DNA from: an uncultured Clostridia bacterium
GTDB lineage: Bacteria > Bacillota_A > Clostridia > Oscillospirales > Acutalibacteraceae
Direction of reading: 5' to 3'
Assembly: GCA_937891215.1 (NCBI GenBank)
Contig: CALAEU010000129.1
Location: forward strand, 1-8,440
DNA: 8,440 bases
The position numbers and the translations under genes are program-made. The notes below the pieces were generated by a model, which searched no databases, had not been told where the DNA came from, and saw only the letters and a program-made list of their open reading frames with translations. Of the stretch, positions 1 to 6,662 are shown piece by piece. The number at the start of each line of letters is the position of its first letter. The first letter of the stretch is position 1.

Positions 1-840
1 ATCAGTAACAACCTCTGGTTCAGCAGTTTCTAAATTAGTCTCACTGCTTACAACTTCTTGAGGAATATTTTCAATAATTTCTTCACTAACTATAATTTCT
101 TCTTCAACCGGTGGAACAAGTTCATCGCCAAATAAAGCAAGTTGATTTTCATTTGTTAAAGCAGGTTTAACCTTCTTACCATTAGCGTTTTTAAATGCCC
201 CGCTCATAAGTTTATAACTATTTTCTTCTAAAACTTTTAATCTTTCTTCTAATTCTTGAGAAATCTTAGTTTCAGTTTCCACTGGTTGATTATTATTACT
301 ATTAGTAACTTCATCAAACACTTTTTTCTCGAACTTTTCTAATTCCTTTATTCTTTCTTCTTCTAAATAATCTAATTTACGATTAACAAAAGACTCAATT
401 TCAGAATAATTAACAGTTGGTTTAGCTTTTTTCACTAAATCTTCTAACTCATTAATTTTTGAAATCGCACTACTTGCATCCATTGAACCAGAATTTTCTA
501 AAGTGTTTTGAAACCCATCTTGTGTGACTTTAAGTAAAGCAACATCTTCTTGAACTTTACTAATTTCATTCATTAATTCATTTATCTTTTTAATAAATAG
601 ATTTGGAGATGAAGCTTCAAAATCTTGAACCTTTACAATCCACTTAGGAAGTTCCATTTTATTTAATTGTTCAATAACATTATCAATTTTATCATCAAGA
701 AGCCCAATTTTTTCAAGTTCGCCAGCATTTAAACTAGCTTCACTACCACTTACAAATCCACCGTTTTTCACGTCTATAATTTCTTGTTCTAATTTTGATA
801 AGCGGTTAGAAAAATCAATATCCCCACTACTAACATTAAT
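1..840 (-). CDS. Partial acidic coiled-coil protein of unknown function, both ends missing
   Basis: The minus-strand frame in phase with position 1 has no stop from the left edge to about position 885, giving some 280 residues without a credible start or stop. I do not recognise the family. The N-proximal part has alternating hydrophobic and charged stretches typical of coiled coils, such as RLSKLEQEII, KINELMNEISKVQEDV, KINELEDLVKKAK and ERIKELEKFEKKVF. The last ~55 visible residues are an acidic, low-complexity, Glu/Val/Pro-rich tail. No signal peptide or membrane segment is visible. Its DNA is more AT-rich than the rest of the window (about 18-38% GC in the 60-base lines I counted). The only internal ATG (655-657) and a GTG (769-771) lack ribosome binding sites and sit inside the coiled-coil pattern, so the true start was probably upstream and is lost at the junction near 840. 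The reading as a real protein is fairly secure because the composition is protein-like and the opposite strand holds no convincing gene. Confidence 0.6.
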   Translation of the reverse strand, partial: MNVSSGDIDFSNRLSKLEQEIIDVKNGGFVSGSEASLNAGELEKIGLLDDKIDNVIEQLNKMELPKWIVKVQDFEASSPNLFIKKINELMNEISKVQEDVALLKVTQDGFQNTLENSGSMDASSAISKINELEDLVKKAKPTVNYSEIESFVNRKLDYLEEERIKELEKFEKKVFDEVTNSNNNQPVETETKISQELEERLKVLEENSYKLMSGAFKNANGKKVKPALTNENQLALFGDELVPPVEEEIIVSEEIIENIPQEVVSSETNLETAEPEVVTD

Positions 841-1960
841 GATTTTAATAATAGCAACTTCTATTTTTGGGACACTTATGGTTTACACTGCTACAAGGTT
901 TCGCCTTGAAGATGGTGAAGTTATTCAGCGCGACGCAATTGTTATGATTATTGCGGCAGTTTTAGGTATTATTTTAACGCTGGTTATATCTGCCATAGAC
1001 TACGAATTTATAATGAAACTATGGCCGATTATAGCGGCTTTTTGTATCATTCTTATGATTATTACGCTTATTTTTGGTGCTGCCCCTGAATCGCGTCCTG
1101 ACTCAAAATGCTGGCTTGTAATCGGTGATTTTTATTTTCAGTCATCAGAACTTGTAAAAATAGGTTTTCTTATAACTTACTCTATGCACCTCGAACTCGT
1201 AAGAGACAGAATAAACTCTTTAAAATCAATTATAGCTTTAGGCGTTCACGCGATGATTCCTGTAGGACTTGTTGTTCTTACCGGTGATATGGGCTCTGCT
1301 CTTATATTTATCATTATGACTATTGGTATGTTATTTTTTGCAGGACTTCACTGGGGTTATTTCGCTTGTGGCGGACTTCTTGTTTTAGCATCATCTCCGC
1401 TTATATGGATGTTCGTATTCAGCGAATACCAGAAAAACAGATTTTTGGCACTTTTCAAACCCGAACTATTCACTAATGAAAGTTACCAGCAATTAATCGG
1501 TTTAAATGCTCTCGGTTCAGGTGGTTTCTGGGGGAAAGGTTTTACAAAAGGTGTTTATACACAAGGTGGTTTCGTTCCGGAACGAGAGAACGATATGATT
1601 TTTACAGCAATCGGTGAAGAAACAGGTTTTTTCGGTTGTATGATTGCTTTAGGACTTTTATTCCTCATTGTTTACAACTTAATAAAAATCGGTAAAAACA
1701 CCCGTGACTTCTCAACACAGATTTTCTGTTACGGAATTGCTACAATGATTTCAGCACAAGTGCTTATCAACATAGGTATGTGCTTTATGATTTTACCTGT
1801 TATCGGTATTACTTTACCATTCTTCAGTGCAGGTGGGTCAAGTACACTATGCCTTTACATCGGTATAGGACTTGCTTTTAGCATTTATCGTTTCAATCGT
1901 TCAAGAGAAGCAATAAACTTCAGATTAAGCAGAATTTCAACTCCATTCTCAGAATTTTAA
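839..1960 (+). CDS. rodA: RodA/FtsW/SpoVE-family peptidoglycan glycosyltransferase, 5' end probably truncated
   Basis: SEDS-family integral membrane glycosyltransferase, which polymerises lipid II into glycan strands together with a class B penicillin-binding protein. The 373 residues contain about ten hydrophobic segments (roughly 1-18, 33-53, 62-80, 103-118, 130-147, 150-168, 172-193, 263-281, 295-318, 331-350). Family motifs are clear: QSSELVKI at 101-108 (usually QPSELxK), GDMGSA at 149-154, SYQQ...GSGGFWGKGF, PERENDMIF with D252 at the position of the essential Asp, and LPVIGITLPFFSAGGSS near the C-terminus. RodA, FtsW and SpoVE are hard to separate by eye, so the symbol is tentative. 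The ATG at 839 has no Shine-Dalgarno sequence. The protein starts at the first transmembrane helix, whereas relatives have some 10-30 residues before it. The frame stays open upstream through DNA belonging to the divergent coiled-coil frame, with no usable start. I infer that the native 5' end is missing. Known for the family: mutation of the Asp abolishes activity. Confidence 0.88.
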   Translation: MILIIATSIFGTLMVYTATRFRLEDGEVIQRDAIVMIIAAVLGIILTLVISAIDYEFIMKLWPIIAAFCIILMIITLIFGAAPESRPDSKCWLVIGDFYFQSSELVKIGFLITYSMHLELVRDRINSLKSIIALGVHAMIPVGLVVLTGDMGSALIFIIMTIGMLFFAGLHWGYFACGGLLVLASSPLIWMFVFSEYQKNRFLALFKPELFTNESYQQLIGLNALGSGGFWGKGFTKGVYTQGGFVPERENDMIFTAIGEETGFFGCMIALGLLFLIVYNLIKIGKNTRDFSTQIFCYGIATMISAQVLINIGMCFMILPVIGITLPFFSAGGSSTLCLYIGIGLAFSIYRFNRSREAINFRLSRISTPFSEF

Positions 1961-1967
1961 AAAGATT

Positions 1968-2004
1968 AAAAGAAGTGAAAGTTTTTTGGACTTTCACTTC
2001 TTTT
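1968..2004 (+). terminator. Intrinsic terminator after rodA
   Basis: A perfect 15-bp inverted repeat (1968-1982 with 1990-2004) around a 7-base loop, starting 7 bases after the rodA stop. The stem is A/T-rich at its base, so its right arm ends in TTTT, and an A-run lies on the left arm. It could therefore act on both strands. The U-tract beyond the stem is short. Confidence 0.75.
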
Positions 2005-2032
2005 GCATATACAAGCCATAAAAATTCATAAT
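2003..2032 (+). promoter_or_regulatory. Possible promoter for tspO
   Basis: TTGCAT (2003-2008) and CATAAT (2027-2032) are separated by 18 bases, immediately after the rodA terminator and about 30 bases before the tspO start. Both boxes deviate from consensus, and the region is AT-rich enough to give chance matches. The argument is mostly positional: the gene follows a terminator and needs its own promoter. Confidence 0.35.
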
Positions 2033-2052
2033 ATATACTAACATTATTTTTC

Positions 2053-2058
2053 GGGGTG
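2053..2058 (+). promoter_or_regulatory. Ribosome binding site fixing the tspO start
   Basis: GGGGTG lies 6 bases before ATG 2065. It overlaps the alternative in-frame GTG at 2056, which therefore is unlikely to be the start codon. Confidence 0.7.
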
Positions 2059-2064
2059 TATATT

Positions 2065-2562
2065 ATGGATTTTTTTAAAAAGTTAAAAGAAAATATCAAC
2101 TGGAAATTACTTATTAAAAATCTTGCTATTCCTCTTCTTGTCGGTATAATTTCAGGATTTGCTACAAGAAGTGCAAACGAAGAATTTACCGCTACTGCGG
2201 TGCAACCTTCATTTACGCCACCACCATGGGTGTTCCCTGTCGCGTGGACTATTCTCTATACTTTAATGGGTGTTTCTGCATATTTAATTGAAACAACTGA
2301 TTACAACACAGGTAAAAAGAACAGAGCGCTAATAACTTATTATATAAGTCTTTTATTTAATTTCTGCTGGTCTTTTATATTCTTCAGTTTCAGAGAATAT
2401 CTGTTCGCATTTATATGGCTTGTTATTTTATTAGCATTAGTTGTAGTTTACACAGTGAAATATTTTAAAATAAACAAGGTTGCAGGTTATCTTAACATTC
2501 CGTACATTCTTTGGTTGATTTTTGCAGGAGTACTGAATTTCAGTGTCTATTTATTGAATTAA
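2065..2562 (+). CDS. tspO: TspO/MBR family membrane protein
   Basis: A 165-residue protein of the TspO/translocator-protein family, five-helix membrane proteins that bind tetrapyrroles such as protoporphyrin IX and other ligands; their role in bacteria is not settled. A short basic N-terminus precedes TM1 (about 18-33). The signature loop and TM2 follow: QPSFTPPPWVFPVAWTILY at 47-65, with W55, P58 and W61. TM3 contains NFCWSFIFF (99-107), TM4 lies at about 113-131, and TM5 contains PYILWLIFAGVLNFSVY (146-162). Length matches the family (about 150-180). I chose ATG 2065 over the in-frame GTG at 2056 because GGGGTG at 2053-2058 makes a ribosome binding site 6 bases ahead of it; the GTG is itself part of that site. 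The gene sits alone between two terminators, so it appears monocistronic, and the context gives no clue to its ligand. Confidence 0.93.
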   Translation: MDFFKKLKENINWKLLIKNLAIPLLVGIISGFATRSANEEFTATAVQPSFTPPPWVFPVAWTILYTLMGVSAYLIETTDYNTGKKNRALITYYISLLFNFCWSFIFFSFREYLFAFIWLVILLALVVVYTVKYFKINKVAGYLNIPYILWLIFAGVLNFSVYLLN

Positions 2563-2568
2563 ATAGAG

Positions 2569-2610
2569 CGAGTGTCCGACATTGTTATGTCGAACACTCG
2601 TTTTATTTTT
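2569..2610 (+). terminator. Strong intrinsic terminator between convergent tspO and the acyl-CoA synthetase gene
   Basis: A 14-bp stem (2569-2582 with 2587-2600) has one C/A mismatch and a 4-base loop TGTT. It is followed on the plus strand by TTTTATTTTT (2601-2610). It starts 6 bases after the tspO stop and lies 11 bases beyond the stop codon of the opposing gene. On the minus strand the sequence after the stem is not a clean T-run, so it is a strong terminator for tspO and possibly a weaker one for the synthetase gene. Confidence 0.88.
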
Positions 2611-2611
2611 A

Positions 2612-4318
2612 TCAATCCTTATTACGCTCGTTATACTCTTTTTGTGCTTTTTTCTCCTCACGGCGTTCTTCACGCAATTCCTTTTTAGTCGGAACTGGAG
2701 CTGGTGGTGTATCTGTAAGCTTCATAAAGTCGATTTTTGCCATTTGTGTTCTTGGCAATTTATCCATAATAGTAATAGTTGATGGTTGTGCAAATTTTTC
2801 AAGTGTATTCTTACAATACTCTTTAAGATTCTTTATAACTTCATCGTGATTTGAGTCAGGGTTATTAAGTGAAACAAAAAGTCTTATAACAGGTTTGGCA
2901 TCTATATACCCCTGTACTGCACACGCCTCATTTATATAATCCAGTTTTAAAATTTCGCTTTCTATATCATTAGGATAAACATTGTAACCTGAAATAATAA
3001 TCATTCTCTTTTTACGACCGGTAAAGAAGAAATAACCATCTTCATCCATATAACCAAGGTCACCTGTAAGCACCCATTTATTACCTTTACGGTCAAAATA
3101 GAAACAGTCGTCACTCTTGTCTAAATAACAATTCATAACTGTATCGCCGCTTACAACAATTTCACCAATTGTGTTAGGTTGTAATTTTTTGTGTCTGTCA
3201 TCCCAGATTTCAACTCTTAATTCTGCAAGTGGGCGACCAATAGAGTTTTCTTTATAAGCACCCGCTACATTGGCAGTGCAAACAGAAGAAACCTCTGTAA
3301 GACCGTAACCGCGTAAAAGCTTACCCTTACTGCCCCACTTCTGAAGAACAGAGTTAAATTCGTTAAGGAATGTTTCACTTACCATATCGCCTCCTGCCCA
3401 CAAGAGACGAAGATTTTTAAGATGTTCACCTTCAAAGTTAGATGCTTCATACATCTTTTTGAACATATTAGGAACACCTAAAACATAACTCACATTATAT
3501 TTCTTCAAATATTTGTTAGCCTTTTCAGGTGAGAATTGTGGCATACCAATACAGGTAAAACCTGCACACATGCTGAAGTGCATTGCAACACCTAAACCAA
3601 ATGCGTGAAAAAGAGGTAAAACTATAAGTGAAAATTCTTCACCAGGTCTGTGCGGTGAATCTAAAAAACTGAGTTTAAATGCAAGTGCATTAAGGTTATT
3701 TGACGAAAGACAGATAGTTTTACTTTTACCTGTTGTACCGCCACCGTGGAGATACACCGCAGTTTCATCACCATTATTCTGTACCGCTTTGGCAATAAAA
3801 CTTAAATGAGTAATTGTATTATAAGCAATTTTTTTCTGATTTGTAATTTCTGTTTTTACTTTTACTTTTTCAAACACTTTAAAAACAGGTTTTGCAACTG
3901 TGCTGACATAATCAGATGTACTGCAAACAATTGTAATACCATCAAACTTGTCAAGAACGGACTTGCAAGGGTCCATTATCATATCGTAAACAAAAATTGC
4001 TTTTGATTTTGTTTTTTCTAAAATTTCTTCTAAAATATTTGGTGTCATTAATGGATGCACAATATTTGCAATAGCACCAATTTTATTAACCGCATAAAAC
4101 GCCGCAAAACTTTGCGGAATATTAGGGAGGAAAATAGTTACAACATCTCCCCTTTTAATATTATTCTTATCAAGATACCCCGCAATAGCATCAACATCTT
4201 TAAGGAATTTTTTATGACTAATCATATTACCATAATTTTCAATTACGCTATATGAACCAAAATCTTTAGTACATTCTTTAAAATAGAGGTAACAACTCTG
4301 ATTATCCGGTCTTATCAT
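2612..4318 (-). CDS. AMP-dependent acyl-CoA synthetase/ligase-like protein with a charged C-terminal tail
   Basis: ANL-superfamily adenylating enzyme of 568 residues. Family enzymes activate a carboxylic acid with ATP and transfer it to CoA via an acyl-adenylate. The exact substrate is not evident; a fatty or aromatic acid is likely by family. Visible motifs (numbered from ATG 4318): the P-loop-like HGGGTTGKSKT (191-201), which departs from the usual SGTTGxPKG; LPLFHAFG (234-241); GYGLTE (337-342); TGD with D420; GRKKRMI (434-440) at the hinge; SGYNVYP (443-449); and PRTQMAKID (522-530) with the C-terminal catalytic Lys at 528, where GK is usual. A Pro segment and a highly charged tail rich in Lys, Arg and Glu (about 538-568) extend past the usual end. 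ATG 4318 is chosen over the upstream TTG at 4348 because AAAGGAG lies 7 bases before it. The gene has its own consensus promoter, and its neighbours suggest no pathway. Confidence 0.92.
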   Translation of the reverse strand: MIRPDNQSCYLYFKECTKDFGSYSVIENYGNMISHKKFLKDVDAIAGYLDKNNIKRGDVVTIFLPNIPQSFAAFYAVNKIGAIANIVHPLMTPNILEEILEKTKSKAIFVYDMIMDPCKSVLDKFDGITIVCSTSDYVSTVAKPVFKVFEKVKVKTEITNQKKIAYNTITHLSFIAKAVQNNGDETAVYLHGGGTTGKSKTICLSSNNLNALAFKLSFLDSPHRPGEEFSLIVLPLFHAFGLGVAMHFSMCAGFTCIGMPQFSPEKANKYLKKYNVSYVLGVPNMFKKMYEASNFEGEHLKNLRLLWAGGDMVSETFLNEFNSVLQKWGSKGKLLRGYGLTEVSSVCTANVAGAYKENSIGRPLAELRVEIWDDRHKKLQPNTIGEIVVSGDTVMNCYLDKSDDCFYFDRKGNKWVLTGDLGYMDEDGYFFFTGRKKRMIIISGYNVYPNDIESEILKLDYINEACAVQGYIDAKPVIRLFVSLNNPDSNHDEVIKNLKEYCKNTLEKFAQPSTITIMDKLPRTQMAKIDFMKLTDTPPAPVPTKKELREERREEKKAQKEYNERNKD

Positions 4319-4325
4319 CGCTGAA

Positions 4326-4332
4326 CTCCTTT
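4326..4332 (-). promoter_or_regulatory. Ribosome binding site fixing the acyl-CoA synthetase start
   Basis: AAAGGAG on the minus strand, 7 bases before ATG 4318. It lies inside the 10-codon extension implied by the TTG at 4348, which has no comparable site. Confidence 0.85.
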
Positions 4333-4361
4333 CAAATATTACGAACAAAATATTTCATTTT

Positions 4362-4390
4362 ATTATAACACAAAACAAACACTTTTTCAA
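4362..4390 (-). promoter_or_regulatory. Sigma-70-type promoter of the acyl-CoA synthetase gene
   Basis: On the minus strand, TTGAAA (4385-4390) and TATAAT (4362-4367) are separated by exactly 17 bases, about 44 bases upstream of the start codon. This is close to the housekeeping consensus and places the transcript start around 4355, giving a short leader of about 37 bases with no evident structured regulator. Confidence 0.8.
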
Positions 4391-4403
4391 TATGAAAATA
4401 ATA

Positions 4404-4433
4404 GAAAGAGTGCAGTTTTAACCACACTCTTTC
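4404..4433 (-). terminator. Terminator at the end of the phosphorelay operon
   Basis: A 9-bp perfect inverted repeat GAAAGAGTG/CACTCTTTC (4404-4412 with 4425-4433) with a 12-base loop, 5 bases past the kinase stop. On the minus strand it is followed by a moderately T-rich stretch (TATTATTTTC). The long loop and imperfect U-tract make it weaker than the tspO terminator, so some read-through into the synthetase promoter region is possible. Confidence 0.6.
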
Positions 4434-4438
4434 ATACA

Positions 4439-6625
4439 TCATTTTTTGAACTGTGATAATACTTTAAGAAGATTTTCTTCTTCAATAGGTTTAGAAATGT
4501 GGGCATTCATTCCTACTTCTTTAACCTTTTTTATATCTTCCTGGAATGCATTTGCGGTCTGTGCAATAATAGGAATAGTTTTTGCTACAGGATGGTCGGA
4601 TTCTCTTATTTTAATTGTCGCCTCGTAACCATTCATAACAGGCATCATAACATCCATAAGAATAAGGTCGTAATCTCCAGCCTTTGAAGCAAGAAATTTT
4701 TCAACCGCTTCTTTACCATTTTTAGCAACATCCGCCTTTACTCCTGCATCCTCTAAAAGCATTAAAGCAACTTCTATGTTGAGTTCATTATCTTCAACCA
4801 AAAGAACTTTCATACCTGTAACATCTTCGGCAGGTTTTACTTTTTCTTTTACTGCATCACAAACAACATCTAAAGTTGTTGTTTTCAATGTCAAAGTAAC
4901 AACAAATGTACTACCTAAACCGAGATTACTGTCAACAGTTATTTCTCCGCCTAATTTGTCAACATTATTTTTAACAATTGACATACCAAGACCTGTACCA
5001 AGACGGTGTTTTCTGTCTTCAAGTTCATCTTTTGAGAATGGTTCAAAAATATGCTCAAGATAATTTTTGTGCATACCTATACCTGTATCTGTTATTTCAA
5101 TTCTGTATGTTGCTTTCTCTTCCTCAAAAGCAATTTCATCACATTTGAAATAAATATAACCATTATCAGTATATTTTACTGCATTACTTAAAATATTAAG
5201 AAGAATCTGACGGATGTGTAATTTATTACCGATAACACCATCGTGCTGAATATTAGTAAAATCAGTTTTCAATTCAACATCTTTACCCTCGAGTTGACCA
5301 CGGATAATTGAACAACAAGTATCAAGCATACAACTCATCGGGAATGGTTCATCTTTTTCTTCATTCAAACCGGTTTCAAGTTTTGTTATATCAAGAATAT
5401 CGTTAATAAGACCTAAAAGATGTTCAGCCGCCATTCTTATTTTTTTATGGCAATCCTTTAAAACTTCAGGACTTTCAATATTCCTTTCTGCTTTACCTAT
5501 CATACCTATAATACCATTTATAGGTGTTCTTATATCGTGCGACATATGTGATAAAAATTTGGTTTTTGCCATATTTGCATTTTTTGCTTCTTCTACAGAA
5601 TGTGCGAGTGCTTCAGAATATTCGCGTTCCTGTTTCAAAAGTAAATTCTGGTTTTTACTTTTCACAATATAAATCGCAAGGAATAAAGTACCGGCAAAAA
5701 TAATAAGTGCTAAAAACGCTGCAGTATCTACAATGGCACTAGCAAAGTCAATTGTTTCTGCACTTACAAATTCTTCAGGTACTACCATAACCAAATCCCA
5801 GTTGTTGTTACGCATTGGTTGAACGGTTATAAAATATGTACTTTTGTCACCATTTACTTTTATAGCAGTAACTGAGCTTTTATCATTTTTTATATTTTCT
5901 TCAATCTCTTGAATTGTATTACCATTTACCCGTGTAACATTCGGGTAAATTTCCATATAATCAAAACTGTTTATAAATTTATACTTTTCTGACTCTACAT
6001 AAATATTTTTACCGTCATTACCTCTTATGAAAATTTTATTTTCTTCACCATAGGCCTGCGTATGGAAAATACTCTTATAATAATCCATCTTCCAGAAAAC
6101 AACCGTATGTGTAATTACTCTGCCATCGCCTAAAGTAACAGGTGCATCATTTTTCATTATGAATGTCATATATTCAACATCTGAATTTACAACAGGTTTT
6201 AAAATCTCTAATGTTTTCTCTTCTATTTCTGAAACCTTCAAACTACCTAAAGTAAAGACAGTATTATCATCCGCAGAGGCGAAAACATTACCACTTTCAT
6301 CTACAATACCAAAAACAAGACCTTCGCGGTCAATCTTTTTTTCCATAACAGATATTTTCGACAGACATTCTTCAGTTGTAAGGCTATCAAAACTCGGGTA
6401 ACGAATAGACATCATCTGTAATAACGCCCATTGCTCGTCAAGAGCAACATCAACTGTCTCAGTAATCTGAGCTGCAGTCTCATTCAGATGATACGCCCTT
6501 TCTTTATAAACCATCTGACTGAATTCATAAATATAACCAACTACAGCAATAGCACCTAAAACTGCAATTAAAACACCTGAAACTATCGCCATAACTTTCC
6601 ACTTTTTATTTATTTTGGTCTTCAC
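4439..6625 (-). CDS. Membrane-bound hybrid sensor histidine kinase (extracytoplasmic sensor, HisKA, HATPase, receiver)
   Basis: A 728-residue hybrid kinase. A basic N-terminus precedes TM1 (about 10-33). A ~260-residue extracytoplasmic region (about 36-295) resembles a double-Cache ligand-binding sensor, inferred from its size and segments such as FGIVDESGNVFAS and the YFITVQPM..NNWDLVMVVP stretch. TM2 (about 296-321) is followed by a short coiled linker. The HisKA domain holds SHDIRTP with the phospho-accepting H363. The ATPase domain shows the N box LLNILSNAVKYT (N481), DTGIGM (513-518), FEPF and GTGLGMS (543-549). A C-terminal receiver (about 605-728) has E611/D612, phospho-acceptor D658 in LMDVMMP, T690 and K712. 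All catalytic residues are intact. The start is GTG 6625: an in-frame TAA at 6638-6640 blocks any longer start, and AAGGCGG (6633-6639) lies 7 bases upstream. It is last in the operon, 37 bases after the regulator gene, and ends in a receiver with no HPt of its own, so the operon's HPt is the likely partner. The signal is unknown. Confidence 0.95.
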   Translation of the reverse strand: MKTKINKKWKVMAIVSGVLIAVLGAIAVVGYIYEFSQMVYKERAYHLNETAAQITETVDVALDEQWALLQMMSIRYPSFDSLTTEECLSKISVMEKKIDREGLVFGIVDESGNVFASADDNTVFTLGSLKVSEIEEKTLEILKPVVNSDVEYMTFIMKNDAPVTLGDGRVITHTVVFWKMDYYKSIFHTQAYGEENKIFIRGNDGKNIYVESEKYKFINSFDYMEIYPNVTRVNGNTIQEIEENIKNDKSSVTAIKVNGDKSTYFITVQPMRNNNWDLVMVVPEEFVSAETIDFASAIVDTAAFLALIIFAGTLFLAIYIVKSKNQNLLLKQEREYSEALAHSVEEAKNANMAKTKFLSHMSHDIRTPINGIIGMIGKAERNIESPEVLKDCHKKIRMAAEHLLGLINDILDITKLETGLNEEKDEPFPMSCMLDTCCSIIRGQLEGKDVELKTDFTNIQHDGVIGNKLHIRQILLNILSNAVKYTDNGYIYFKCDEIAFEEEKATYRIEITDTGIGMHKNYLEHIFEPFSKDELEDRKHRLGTGLGMSIVKNNVDKLGGEITVDSNLGLGSTFVVTLTLKTTTLDVVCDAVKEKVKPAEDVTGMKVLLVEDNELNIEVALMLLEDAGVKADVAKNGKEAVEKFLASKAGDYDLILMDVMMPVMNGYEATIKIRESDHPVAKTIPIIAQTANAFQEDIKKVKEVGMNAHISKPIEEENLLKVLSQFKK

Positions 6626-6662
6626 CCGTACACCGCCTTATTACCGGAATATAAATAATTTA

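Noticed and set aside
655..657. ATG as the real start of the left-edge coiled-coil protein
   Set aside because: No Shine-Dalgarno sequence precedes it, and the frame upstream continues with the same coiled-coil character to about 840.
1..840. Mycoplasma-type genetic code for the AT-rich left part
   Set aside because: The visible frame has no in-frame TGA and its single Trp is TGG, so nothing supports recoding.
2511..2849. Plus-strand frames overlapping the end of tspO and the acyl-CoA synthetase gene
   Set aside because: They lie antisense to or out of frame with two clear genes, cross the strong terminator at 2569-2610, and encode low-complexity Ser/Phe/Leu-rich peptides.
4316..4348. TTG start at 4348 extending the acyl-CoA synthetase by ten residues
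   Set aside because: The AAAGGAG site lies 7 bases before ATG 4318 and inside the proposed extension, and the predicted transcript start near 4355 leaves no room for a ribosome binding site before 4348.
4776..5063. Plus-strand frame antisense to the hybrid kinase
   Set aside because: The minus strand carries intact kinase and receiver motifs; the plus frame is Ser/Thr-rich shadow with no ribosome binding site evaluated as convincing and no family resemblance.
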